From the NCBI GenBank assembly GCA_913775265.1, contig CAJYJH010000033.1, positions 186,001-250,000 of the forward strand: a stretch of DNA of 64,000 nt, in the 5' to 3' direction. Made by a program: the position numbers and the translations under genes. This DNA comes from an uncultured Mucilaginibacter sp. GTDB lineage: Bacteria; Bacteroidota; Bacteroidia; Sphingobacteriales; Sphingobacteriaceae. Positions within the stretch are counted from its first letter, which is position 1; each line of letters begins with the position of its first letter. Positions 18,353-27,395 of the stretch are shown piece by piece. The notes under the pieces are model-generated. The model was given only the letters and a program-made list of their open reading frames with translations. It was not told the origin of the DNA and ran no database searches.

Positions 18353-18427
18353 TCCACTTTTCGCTTTAATTGTTATTTGACGCTTTTTTTAAGGCGTTAA
18401 TATTTTCTTGTACAAATAATTTTACTT

Positions 18428-19957
18428 ATGAACCCATCAAAAACTTTTATTCCGGTAAAGGTAGCTGCCTTATGTGCAATGGCCTTTTTACTTTCGGCAA
18501 CATCGTGTAAAAAAGATCGCCGTGATGACAACGGCGAAACTACGGTGATTGCACCCAACGTTAATGTGTATGCCTTAAGGCAGGATAACCGCTTGATCGC
18601 ATTTAATGCTCAGACAGGCTCAGAAGTTAGCGCTCAAGTAAGCATTACTGGTTTGCAAACCGGCGAGAACATGCTGGCTATCGATTTCAGACCGGCAACT
18701 GGCCAATTATATGGCGTGAGCAGTGGTAGCCGTATTTATGTCATCAACCCAACAAGCGGGGTAGCCAGGGCTATTAACAGTACACCGTTTTCGCCGGCTA
18801 TTAACGGTACGGCAGTAGGTTTTGACTTCAATCCTACGGTAGATCGGATCCGTTTAGTTACCTCGAACGGACAAAACTTGCGTCTTAACCCCGAAACTGG
18901 TTTAGTTGCTGCTACAGATGGCTCTTTAAACGGAGCTACTGGTGTGCAAATCTCATCAGCAGCTTATACCGAAAGTTATGCTGGTGCATCTACCACCATT
19001 TTGTATGATATTGATGGTGCCACCCAAAAGTTATATAAACAAGACCCACCTAATGATGGTAAACTGGTTGAAGTAGGCAGTCTGGGCATCCAATCAACCG
19101 AAGCGGCCGATTTTGATATTAGTCCGGATGGCAGAGCTGCGCTGGCCCCTATTACCGTAGGAGGACAGCAGGGCTTGTACGTAATTGATTTGGCCACTGG
19201 TAAAGCTTACAAAACAGCTAATTTCAACAACAGGGTATTGAGTTTAGCTATTCCTACTAACCCGGTAGCCTATGCTGTAAGCTTGAATAATGAATTAATG
19301 ATTTTTAACCCTGCAAATCCTACTCCGGTGGTTAAGGCTATTGCTGGTTTGCAGGCCAATGAGTCTGTGGTGGGTATTGATTTCAGACCTGTGAACGGGC
19401 AATTATATGCCTTAGGCAGCACCAGCCGTTTATATACTATCAATACCTCATCAGGCGCCGCTGCTGTGGTTGGCGGAGTATTCAGCACAGCGTTGTCAGG
19501 TACTTCGTTTGGATTTGACTTTAACCCAACAGTTGATCGTATACGGGTAGTGAGTAATACTGGTCAAAATTTGCGTTTAAATCCTAATGATGGTACCATA
19601 GCCGCAGTAGATGGCGCACTTACTGCTGCTAATAATACCATTACGGGTGCGGCCTATACCAACAACTTTGCCGGCGCAACTACTACAGTGCTATTTGATA
19701 TCAACTCACAAAATGGCAGATTATATCGCCAGGATCCACCAAATGATGGTACGCTGGTAGAGGTAGGCTCTTTAGGCGTAACTATTGATGCTGCTAACGG
19801 GTTTGATATTGGAGGCTCAAGCAATACCGGCTACGCTATTTTAACTGTTGGCGGTACCACCCGTTTATATGCAGTTAATCTGCAAAATGGGGCACTAACA
19901 GCAGGCCCAACCTTCTCTCAAGGGGTACGCGGTTTTGCGTTAGGATTAGGTTTTTAA
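18428..19957 (+). CDS. DUF4394 lipoprotein with two tandem domains
   Basis: A 509-residue lipoprotein with lipobox TSC (Cys27). Two DUF4394 domains follow, at about 45-275 and 284-509. Each domain repeats the same markers in order: MLAIDFRPATGQLYG or VVGIDFRPVNGQLYA, then FDFNPTVDRIR, GQNLRLNP and LYRQDPPNDGTLVEVGSLG-like strings. The pattern suggests a beta-propeller-like surface or periplasmic protein, but function is unknown. It is monocistronic with a strong bidirectional terminator after it. Confidence 0.85.
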   Translation: MNPSKTFIPVKVAALCAMAFLLSATSCKKDRRDDNGETTVIAPNVNVYALRQDNRLIAFNAQTGSEVSAQVSITGLQTGENMLAIDFRPATGQLYGVSSGSRIYVINPTSGVARAINSTPFSPAINGTAVGFDFNPTVDRIRLVTSNGQNLRLNPETGLVAATDGSLNGATGVQISSAAYTESYAGASTTILYDIDGATQKLYKQDPPNDGKLVEVGSLGIQSTEAADFDISPDGRAALAPITVGGQQGLYVIDLATGKAYKTANFNNRVLSLAIPTNPVAYAVSLNNELMIFNPANPTPVVKAIAGLQANESVVGIDFRPVNGQLYALGSTSRLYTINTSSGAAAVVGGVFSTALSGTSFGFDFNPTVDRIRVVSNTGQNLRLNPNDGTIAAVDGALTAANNTITGAAYTNNFAGATTTVLFDINSQNGRLYRQDPPNDGTLVEVGSLGVTIDAANGFDIGGSSNTGYAILTVGGTTRLYAVNLQNGALTAGPTFSQGVRGFALGLGF

Positions 19958-19976
19958 TATAACTCTTGATATTACA

Positions 19977-20012
19977 GAGGCCGGTTTGCTTAACTGCAAA
20001 CCGGCCTCTTTT
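19977..20012. terminator. Bidirectional terminator
   Basis: A 13-bp perfect stem GAGGCCGGTTTGC/GCAAACCGGCCTC with a short loop and T-run lies between the convergent DUF4394 and lacI-type genes. Confidence 0.88.
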
Positions 20013-20030
20013 GTATAGGGTAAATCTTAA

Positions 20031-21062
20031 TTAAAATCTTTTTTGGGATGATTCGCGCACAATCAATTCGGCTTCAACCTCTTTAACGGTATACTCGTAA
20101 ACCGGGCGTTTGCTTTCAATAGTGTTAATCAATAACTCGGTAGCCAACTGTCCCATCATAAAGGCAGGTTGCCTTACTACAGTTAGCGGCGGGTCGAATG
20201 ATTCGGCCACGTCCGAATTGGTAAAGCCGGCTAAGGCCACATCATTGGGTATGCGATAACCTAATTTTTTAAGCACGGGTATACAGCGGGTAGTAAGCCT
20301 GTCGCTTATAGTAAAAATAGCTTGCGGCCTTTCGGGCATGCTCATTAATTCTCCAATGGCTGTTTCCAGCTCATCTATCAACATACCTCCATGGTAACAA
20401 TATTTAATGTACTCAGGCGGAAGCGCAAGCTGGTGTTTTTCTAAAGCAGCCTTAAATCCCTCAAAGCGTTCGCGGCTAATAAATAAATTATCGGTATTGG
20501 TAATGTAAGCAATCCTCTTAAAGCCTTGATTAATCAGCAATTCAGTGGCGTCAAACGCTCCTTTGTAGTTGTTGATCTTTACTTGGTGAGTATGGATGTT
20601 CGGCGCAATCCTGTCAAAAAAAACAATCGGGAAACCCTTATCCAGCAGGTATTTATATTCTGAGGTATCAGTAGTTTCGGCGGATAGCGAGATCAGTAAA
20701 CCGTCAACATGACGCGATAATAAATGCTGTATGTTAGCGGCCTCGCGCGCTGCCGATTCATGGGTTTGCGTGATGATGACATGATAACCCGAATTATAGG
20801 CAATAGATTCTATTCCGTTAATAGCCTGCGAAAAATAATTATTGGCCACCTCGCACACTACTACGCCTATCGACCGGCTTTTTTGCTCTTTTAAGCTTAA
20901 TGCAATGGGGTTAGGGCGATAATTAACTTTCTCGGCGTACTCCACAACCAGCTTTTTGGTTTCGGCCCCGATTTCATAACTCCCGTTTAAAGCTCTCGAA
21001 ACTGTAGAGGTGGAGAGCCCTAATGCCTTAGCTATATCTTTTATGGTGTAGGCTTTAAACAT
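20031..21062 (-). CDS. LacI family transcriptional regulator of the pectin locus
   Basis: A 343-residue regulator with an N-terminal LacI helix-turn-helix (about 5-25, TIKDIAKALGLSTSTVSRALN) and hinge helix (about 50-60, PNPIALSLKEQ). The periplasmic-binding-protein-like sensor domain occupies about 62-340, with RSIGVVV, FDRI and TRCIPVLKKLGYRIPNDVALAGFTN. It diverges from susC across 343 bp that contain a near-perfect palindrome of the LacI operator type. It most likely controls the downstream pectin genes and itself. The effector is probably a pectin-derived sugar, but that is inference. Confidence 0.92.
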   Translation of the reverse strand: MFKAYTIKDIAKALGLSTSTVSRALNGSYEIGAETKKLVVEYAEKVNYRPNPIALSLKEQKSRSIGVVVCEVANNYFSQAINGIESIAYNSGYHVIITQTHESAAREAANIQHLLSRHVDGLLISLSAETTDTSEYKYLLDKGFPIVFFDRIAPNIHTHQVKINNYKGAFDATELLINQGFKRIAYITNTDNLFISRERFEGFKAALEKHQLALPPEYIKYCYHGGMLIDELETAIGELMSMPERPQAIFTISDRLTTRCIPVLKKLGYRIPNDVALAGFTNSDVAESFDPPLTVVRQPAFMMGQLATELLINTIESKRPVYEYTVKEVEAELIVRESSQKRF

Positions 21063-21142
21063 AATCGGTTTTTAAAAGTAGACTTATAATTTGTAAAAAC
21101 CTATTTAATTGTCGTAAAAGGAAATATCGACATCGGATTTAC

Positions 21143-21168
21143 TGCAATCGTTTCCGGGAACGATTGCA
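21143..21168. promoter_or_regulatory. Candidate LacI-type operator (palindrome)
   Basis: A 26-bp inverted repeat with arms TGCAATCGTT and AACGATTGCA around a TCCGGG centre. Only one position of each arm departs from perfect symmetry. It sits 80 bp from the lacI-type start and has the central CG typical of LacI-family sites. Function as the regulator's binding site is inferred. Confidence 0.65.
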
Positions 21169-21222
21169 CATTTTTTGTGCCTGTTATGCTTTGTTTATTA
21201 AATCAGACTCTCTAATCTTGCG

Positions 21223-21234
21223 TAACCGATTGCA
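21223..21234. promoter_or_regulatory. Second candidate operator half-site upstream of susC
   Basis: TAACCGATTGCA contains AACCGATT, which fits the AAnCGnTT core of LacI-family operators. It shares the CGATTGCA arm with the main palindrome 75 bp upstream. Confidence 0.4.
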
Positions 21235-21405
21235 ACAAACCAACCAGTTTTATAAACCACTGGGCAATCTTATATAACCAATTATAATTTTTCCGTCGTT
21301 CGCTTTTTATTTTTTAAAGGGAGAAACTAATGCTGTTATGGCTTGATGCTTATGCATTTTGCTGTGTGCAGTATTTAGCCGGCAACACACGCAACCAATT
21401 AAATT

Positions 21406-24400
21406 ATGAATAAACAACTACTTCAAATCTTCATGTTTTTACTGCTTTCCGGTACGGCATGGGCGCAAACCCGCTCGGTTACCGGTAAAGTAGTTGACAA
21501 AAGCGGCGAACCCCTGATAGGGGTAAGTTTGCTGGTAAAGGGAACTACCATTGGGGCCAGTACCGATGTAAACGGTAGTTATAAAATTAACGTGCCCGAA
21601 ACCGGTAACACAGTGTTGCTGTTGCGCTACATTGGTTTTAAAAACCAGGAAGTTGCCGTAAACAACCGTACCCAGATAAACATTACTATGCAAGGCGACG
21701 ATGCCAGTCAGCTAAACGAAGTAGTGGTGGTAGGTTACGAGTCGGTACGTCGCCGGGACTTATCCGGATCGGTATCTTCGGTAGGTGCCAAGCAGTTAAA
21801 AGACATACCACTCTCCAATGCAGCCGAGGCTTTAACCGGTAAACTGGCCGGTGTGCAGGTAACTACATCTGAGGGTGCGCCAGGTGCCGATGTAGTAATC
21901 CGTGTTAGGGGTGGTAGTTCAATCACTCAAGACAACTCACCGATATACATTGTAGATGGTATACAGGTAGAAAATGCGCTAAATGTAATTTCGCCGCAGG
22001 ATATCGCCTCGGTAGACGTTTTAAAAGATGCATCAACTACCGCTATTTACGGTGCGCGCGGTGCCAATGGTGTGGTTATCATTACTACCAAAGGCGGCCG
22101 TTCGGGCAAAACGGTAGTATCTTACAATGGCTCGGCTGGTTTCCGTAAGTTATCTAAAACCATGGATGTGCTTAACCCATACGACTATGTGGTATGGCAA
22201 TACGAAAGATCGCGCTCCAGCCAAACCGATCGTGATAATTTTGCCAAACAGTACGGCAGTACTTTTGATACCTTGCAGGTTTATAAAAACTATCCATTCC
22301 TTAACTGGCAAGAGCAGGTGTTTGGCCGTACAGCCGCTTTTCAGCAACACAACGTTTCCATCAGCGGTGGTGATGCTAAAACTACCTTTAATTTAAGCTT
22401 AACAGCAAACAACGAAGCCGGTATTCAGCTGCAATCGGGCTTTAAGCGCTATTTAACCAACTTTAAGCTCGACCATCAGGCTACCAGCAAACTTAAAGTG
22501 GGCGTTACCATGCGTTATGCCGATCAGGTTATTCGTGGTGCAGGTACTACCAGCACCGGTACCCGTACTACCAACCGCTTGCGCCACACTATAGTGTATC
22601 GTCCGCTCGATTTGCCTACTGTGCCCACATCTGATGCTTTTGATGAGGATTATTACTTAAACTCTAACCAGATTCAGAACCCGGTAATCTTAACCCAAGC
22701 CGAGTATCGCCGTTCTCCATCAACAGATATTAACCTGAGCGGATACCTGAACTTCCAAATCACCAAAAATCTGAGCTTCAGAAGTACAGGCGGTTTCGAT
22801 AACGCTAACTTAAGACAGGAGTTATTCTACAGCAAAATTACACCTACGGCCCGTAACTTTGCTTCGTTACCATTGGCCTCCATAGCTACCCAGCGCAATA
22901 TTACTATCAATAACAGTAATACGTTGCAGTATATCAATAATGGCATAGCTAAGCATCATGATATTAGTGTGCTGTTAGGACAAGAGATCTATGAATACCG
23001 TGCCAACGCCGCTACGGTAGAAACCCGTTATTTCCCAGCTGATATTTCTCCCGAAGGAGCCTTGGCCAATATGAGTTTGGGCTCGCCGCCAACAGGTTCT
23101 GTACAACCGCGGCCAACTACAACCATTGCTCCGCCTAACCGAATCTTCTCTTTGTTTGGCCGGGTAAGCTACGCTTATGATAAAAACCTATTGGCTTCGG
23201 TAACCGTTCGTGGCGATCGTTCGTCAAAGTTTGCACCCGAAAATGGCTTGCTGGTATTCCCATCGGGTACTTTAGCATACCGCTTTTCTGAGGCCGGTTT
23301 CATGAAAAAACTATCGTTTATTAACGATGCCAAAATCAGGGCGGGTTACGGTGTTGCCGGTAATAACCGTATAGGCGATTTGTTATACCTGCAATTGTAC
23401 AATGCAACTGGCGAGTATGCACTTAACCATACTATTTTACCAGGCTTTACAACCGCAGCATTAGCTAATCCTAACCTGCGCTGGGAACGTAATATCTCTA
23501 AAAACGTTGGTCTGGATTTATCTTTCCTGAAAGACAGGTTACAGTTTACGGCTGATTTTTATGACAATACAGGTAAAGACTTGTTATTGTTAGCCGCTAT
23601 TCCGCAAACTACCGGTTACAGTAGCGGGCAGTTACAAAATATTGGTTCAACCTCTAATAAAGGTATCGAGTTGCAGCTGAATGGTACTCCAATCCGCGGT
23701 AAAAACTTTACCTGGACCAGTAATTTTAACATTGCCTTTAACCGCAATAAGGTGTTAAGCTTAGGTACAGTAACTCAACAAACCCGCAGCTCGGGCTGGC
23801 AGGGGTCTGATGGTGCCGATGACTTCATAGTGCAGGTGGGCAAACCGGTAGGGCAGATGTATGGCTTTGTGACCGATGGCTATTATAAAATAGAAGACTT
23901 TAACTATGCCAATGGTGTATACACTCTAAAACCGGGCGTACCAAGCAACATATCTGTTTTTGGTGCACCACAGCCGGGTACTGTTAAATTAAAAGATATT
24001 GATGGCGATGGCCAGGTAACTCTGGATAGAGACCGCACCATTATTGGTAATGCCAACCCTAAGTTTACCGGAGGTTGGAACAACCAGTTTGCTTACAAAA
24101 ACTTCGATATGAGTGTGTTTGTGAACTTTGTTTACGGCAACGACGTGTACAACGCCAACAAACTGGAGTGGACAGACGGCAGTTTCCTGAACCTGAACAT
24201 GCTGAACGTAATGAAAGACCGCTGGACCAACATCAATAGTGCCGGTGCCGTAGTTACCGATCCGGGAGAGTTAGGTGCATTAAATGCTAACGCCAAAATA
24301 TGGTCGCCTGTGCGTAACCAGCGTTTTTACCTGCATTCGTATGCTGTCGAGAATGGATCGTTTTTGCGTATCAACAACGTAACCTTGGGTTATACCATGC

Positions 24401-24600
24401 CTAAAAAACTGGTTAACCGTGTAGGTATATCTAACGTGCGTTTTTATGCTACGGTGAACAACCTGGCTGTCGTAACCAGCTACACCGGCTACGATCCCGA
24501 AATCAGTACCCGCCGTACCGACCCGTTAACTCAGGGTGTTGACTTTGCAGGATATCCGCGTGCTCGTCTGTATACCTTCGGAACTAACATTACCTTCTAA
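21406..24600 (+). CDS. SusC-like TonB-linked outer membrane transporter
   Basis: A 1064-residue outer-membrane importer for oligosaccharides. It has a signal peptide (about 1-20, ending AWA), a CarboxypepD_reg-like domain (about 24-100) with the TonB-box-like segment LNEVVVVGY (about 104-112), and a plug with IRVRGGSSITQDNSPIYIVDG (about 166-186). The long barrel ends in GTNITF with a terminal Phe. It is followed 24 bp later by its SusD partner. Genes for pectin-active enzymes downstream suggest that the cargo is a pectin fragment. Confidence 0.95.
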   Translation: MNKQLLQIFMFLLLSGTAWAQTRSVTGKVVDKSGEPLIGVSLLVKGTTIGASTDVNGSYKINVPETGNTVLLLRYIGFKNQEVAVNNRTQINITMQGDDASQLNEVVVVGYESVRRRDLSGSVSSVGAKQLKDIPLSNAAEALTGKLAGVQVTTSEGAPGADVVIRVRGGSSITQDNSPIYIVDGIQVENALNVISPQDIASVDVLKDASTTAIYGARGANGVVIITTKGGRSGKTVVSYNGSAGFRKLSKTMDVLNPYDYVVWQYERSRSSQTDRDNFAKQYGSTFDTLQVYKNYPFLNWQEQVFGRTAAFQQHNVSISGGDAKTTFNLSLTANNEAGIQLQSGFKRYLTNFKLDHQATSKLKVGVTMRYADQVIRGAGTTSTGTRTTNRLRHTIVYRPLDLPTVPTSDAFDEDYYLNSNQIQNPVILTQAEYRRSPSTDINLSGYLNFQITKNLSFRSTGGFDNANLRQELFYSKITPTARNFASLPLASIATQRNITINNSNTLQYINNGIAKHHDISVLLGQEIYEYRANAATVETRYFPADISPEGALANMSLGSPPTGSVQPRPTTTIAPPNRIFSLFGRVSYAYDKNLLASVTVRGDRSSKFAPENGLLVFPSGTLAYRFSEAGFMKKLSFINDAKIRAGYGVAGNNRIGDLLYLQLYNATGEYALNHTILPGFTTAALANPNLRWERNISKNVGLDLSFLKDRLQFTADFYDNTGKDLLLLAAIPQTTGYSSGQLQNIGSTSNKGIELQLNGTPIRGKNFTWTSNFNIAFNRNKVLSLGTVTQQTRSSGWQGSDGADDFIVQVGKPVGQMYGFVTDGYYKIEDFNYANGVYTLKPGVPSNISVFGAPQPGTVKLKDIDGDGQVTLDRDRTIIGNANPKFTGGWNNQFAYKNFDMSVFVNFVYGNDVYNANKLEWTDGSFLNLNMLNVMKDRWTNINSAGAVVTDPGELGALNANAKIWSPVRNQRFYLHSYAVENGSFLRINNVTLGYTMPKKLVNRVGISNVRFYATVNNLAVVTSYTGYDPEISTRRTDPLTQGVDFAGYPRARLYTFGTNITF

Positions 24601-24624
24601 ACAGTATTTAAAACAGAGAAAGAG

Positions 24625-26445
24625 ATGAAATTCTATAATAAGACATTAATTGCTGTTGCCGCTTTTGTTGGCGCTGTGTCATACAGTGGCTGTAAAAAGT
24701 TTACCGAGGTTGAACCGCAATCACAATATAGCCTCGATCAGGCATTTTCTAACGTATCCAATGCTACCACCGCTTTAATTGGTGTGTATGATGAGCTTTC
24801 TGGCGATAACGGTTATGGCATCCGTATCAGCTTGTATTACCCATATGATTCTGACGAGGGCATCGTAAGCGGATCTATTGATAATGGTCGCCGGGGTATT
24901 GGCCGTTACCAGTTGCAAACCTCTAATACCGAATTAACCAATCCATTCAATCAGTTATACCGTGGTGTAGAGAAGGCCAATTTGTGTATCGACCAAATTC
25001 CGCAAATGACTGCCTACAACAGCGGATCGGATGCAGACAAGAAAGAGCTGCGCCGTTTGTATGGCGAGGCTTTGACCTTGCGTGCTCAATATCTGTTTGA
25101 GCTGGTAAGAAACTGGGGCGATGTACCTGCACCTTTCATTCCGTCTTACAAACAGCCCGACTTGTTTATCCCTGCAGCTAACCGCGATGCGACTTACGAC
25201 CATTTGATTGATGATTTGGCTTTAGCCCAAACCTTATTGCCATGGCGTACCGAAACTACCCGTAACGAGCGTATCACCAAAGGTGCGGCTAAGGCACTAA
25301 GGGCTAAAATTGCCTTGTTTAGAGGCGGCTACTCATTACGCACAGATACCAAACTGATGGAGCGACGGTCTGACTACTTGAAATATTATACCATTTGTCG
25401 TGACGAGTGTGCCGATTTGATGGCTAATCGGGGACAGCATACTTTAAACCCAATTTATGAAGATGTCTGGAAAAAGTACATCTCTACTTTTACCCCCGAC
25501 CCGGTTGGTGAGATCATATTTGAAGTAGGTGCCGGTGGTGGTAATAGCGTATCTGATAGCCGTATGGCCAACTACGATGGTCCGGTTATTAACGCGGCAT
25601 CGAGATATGGTACTGGTGGTGGCGGTGTATTGATGCTGCCCAACTTCTTTTACGCTTTTAATCCGGTAGATACCCGCCGCGATGTGAGCATACCGGTCTA
25701 CTCAATCGGTGCTACCAACCTGAAAAGCTTACGCCGCCTGGGCGAACTGACTGATGGTAAATTCAGGAGAGACTGGCGCGTGCCGTTATTGCCAGGCACG
25801 GTGTTAAACGTGGGCTACAACTGGCCGCTGATCCGTTTCGCAGATGTGCTGCTGATGTTTGCTGAGGCAGATAATGAAGTGAAAGGCGCTCCATCGTCGG
25901 AGGCTAAAGCCGCTTTTGAAGAAGTACGCAAAAGAGCGTTTAGAGGTAATGAAACAGCTATTGGTACAACACCAAGCGACAAAGCAGGCTTTTTTGATGC
26001 CATTGTAAACGAACGCTACCTGGAGTTTGGCGGCGAGGGTATACGTAAGTATGACTTGATACGCTGGAACTTGTTAGGAACCAAGATTGCCGAGGCTCGT
26101 CTAAAAATCACCCAGATCCGAGATAATTTAGGCCAGTACGCCAACGTACCGCAATATATTTACTGGAGAAATAACGGCGAAGAGATTCAGTACTTTGCTG
26201 CCAATCCTTTTACTACCACCGCTACGCCGTCGCCCACTACCGGCTGGACCCGTACCGATTGGCGTCAGCATTTGGTGTTCTCAGTATCAGCAACCGGTAC
26301 TATATCGGGCGCATCTATTGATAACCTGCCATTGCAGGATGGTATAGCCCGCTTTTTTACACCAAACAAGAGCGAACTATTCCCTTACACTACCGCTATA
26401 TTAGATACCTACGGCGGCAGGCTTAAGCAAAACCCAGGGTATTAA
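24625..26445 (+). CDS. SusD-like surface glycan-binding lipoprotein
   Basis: A 606-residue lipoprotein with lipobox SGC (Cys23) and the RagB/SusD fold. The N-terminal SusD-like part (about 24-230) contains TPR-type helices, including LTLRAQYLFELVRNWGDVPAP. The C-terminal SusD domain (about 290-606) has the NVGYNWPLIRFADVLLMFAEA and NERYLEFGGEGIRKYDLIRW blocks. It closes the SusC channel and binds the glycan at the cell surface. A terminator 12 bp after the stop separates it from the enzyme genes. Confidence 0.95.
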   Translation: MKFYNKTLIAVAAFVGAVSYSGCKKFTEVEPQSQYSLDQAFSNVSNATTALIGVYDELSGDNGYGIRISLYYPYDSDEGIVSGSIDNGRRGIGRYQLQTSNTELTNPFNQLYRGVEKANLCIDQIPQMTAYNSGSDADKKELRRLYGEALTLRAQYLFELVRNWGDVPAPFIPSYKQPDLFIPAANRDATYDHLIDDLALAQTLLPWRTETTRNERITKGAAKALRAKIALFRGGYSLRTDTKLMERRSDYLKYYTICRDECADLMANRGQHTLNPIYEDVWKKYISTFTPDPVGEIIFEVGAGGGNSVSDSRMANYDGPVINAASRYGTGGGGVLMLPNFFYAFNPVDTRRDVSIPVYSIGATNLKSLRRLGELTDGKFRRDWRVPLLPGTVLNVGYNWPLIRFADVLLMFAEADNEVKGAPSSEAKAAFEEVRKRAFRGNETAIGTTPSDKAGFFDAIVNERYLEFGGEGIRKYDLIRWNLLGTKIAEARLKITQIRDNLGQYANVPQYIYWRNNGEEIQYFAANPFTTTATPSPTTGWTRTDWRQHLVFSVSATGTISGASIDNLPLQDGIARFFTPNKSELFPYTTAILDTYGGRLKQNPGY

Positions 26446-26457
26446 TTGTAACATTTT

Positions 26458-26488
26458 AAGGAGCAAAGCCGCTAAAGCTTTGCTCCTT
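26458..26488 (+). terminator. Terminator between susD and the pectin enzyme genes
   Basis: A 12-bp stem AAGGAGCAAAGC/GCTTTGCTCCTT with a 7-base loop and a short T-rich tail. Its position suggests that susCD and the enzyme genes are expressed at different levels. Confidence 0.75.
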
Positions 26489-26564
26489 ATTTCATTAAAG
26501 CTGTTTTTGTACTAAATAGCAACTATTTTAATCTTACTCAATTTCTGCACTCCAATAATCTGCT

Positions 26565-27308
26565 ATGATCCGTAATACTTTAGTTATCCTATTGTTGTCT
26601 TTAATCGCTTTTAAGCCTGCGCCTCGCCAGGTTACTGTTTATATGATAGGCGACTCTACTATGTCTATTAAAGATAAGAAAGCTTATCCCGAAACGGGTT
26701 GGGGAATGCCTTTTGCCAATTATTTTGATACGACTATCATAGTTGACAACCGTGCTAAAAACGGGCGCAGTACCCGCACCTTTATTACTGAAGGCCTGTG
26801 GCAACCCGTAGCCGACGGCATGAAGGCGGGCGATTATTTATTAATACAGTTCGGGCACAACGATGAGGTGCCAACAAAAAAGAGCTTTACTACCGAAAAT
26901 GAGTTTCGGAAAAATTTAAACCTGTTTATCACCGCAGCTAAAAACAAGCAGGCTATTCCTGTTTTAATAACCCCGGTTGCCCGGCGTAAATTTGACAGTA
27001 CCGGCCATGTAATGCAAACCCATGCAGTTTACGCGCAAATTGTGCGCGACGTAGCCAAGCAAGCTAAAGTGCCGCTGATAGATCTGGACATCAAAAGCCA
27101 ATCCCTGTTACAAAAGCTTGGCCCCGAAAGCTCTAAGTTTTTATACAATCATTTAGAGCCTGGCGAAAATCCGCATTATCCAAAAGGTAACCAGGACGAT
27201 ACTCACTTTAGCGAGTTAGGTGCACGCCGGATGGCCGAACTGGTGATGCAGAGTTTACAAGAACTAAACCTCGAACTGGCCACGCATATTACAAAAGCCC
27301 GATCTTGA
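26565..27308 (+). CDS. Rhamnogalacturonan acetylesterase (CE12-type SGNH hydrolase)
   Basis: Periplasmic or exported esterase that removes acetyl groups from rhamnogalacturonan. The 247 residues show a short hydrophobic leader (about 1-18), the nucleophile block MIGDSTMS (Ser31), the oxyanion Asn in GHND (97-100) and the catalytic Asp-x-His pair in DDTHFSE (His214). These are the hallmarks of CE12. It begins 120 bp after susD. Removal of acetyl groups would let the GH28 and lyase enzymes that follow reach the backbone. Confidence 0.88.
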   Translation: MIRNTLVILLLSLIAFKPAPRQVTVYMIGDSTMSIKDKKAYPETGWGMPFANYFDTTIIVDNRAKNGRSTRTFITEGLWQPVADGMKAGDYLLIQFGHNDEVPTKKSFTTENEFRKNLNLFITAAKNKQAIPVLITPVARRKFDSTGHVMQTHAVYAQIVRDVAKQAKVPLIDLDIKSQSLLQKLGPESSKFLYNHLEPGENPHYPKGNQDDTHFSELGARRMAELVMQSLQELNLELATHITKARS

Positions 27309-27395
27309 TAACTTATGCCAATGTTTGGCTAAGATGAGACAGCTTTAGTATAGTCATAACTAATTATTTTGACAAAATTCCTTAATATAAACCTG

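Larger units (their letters stand above)
21063..21405. other. Divergent control region between the lacI-type gene and susC
   Basis: No gene is seen in these 343 bases. The stretch is AT-rich and holds the palindrome at 21143-21168 and a related half-site at 21223-21234. The distal 150 bases before susC show no clear hairpin or consensus promoter, so the transcription start of susC cannot be placed. Confidence 0.7.
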
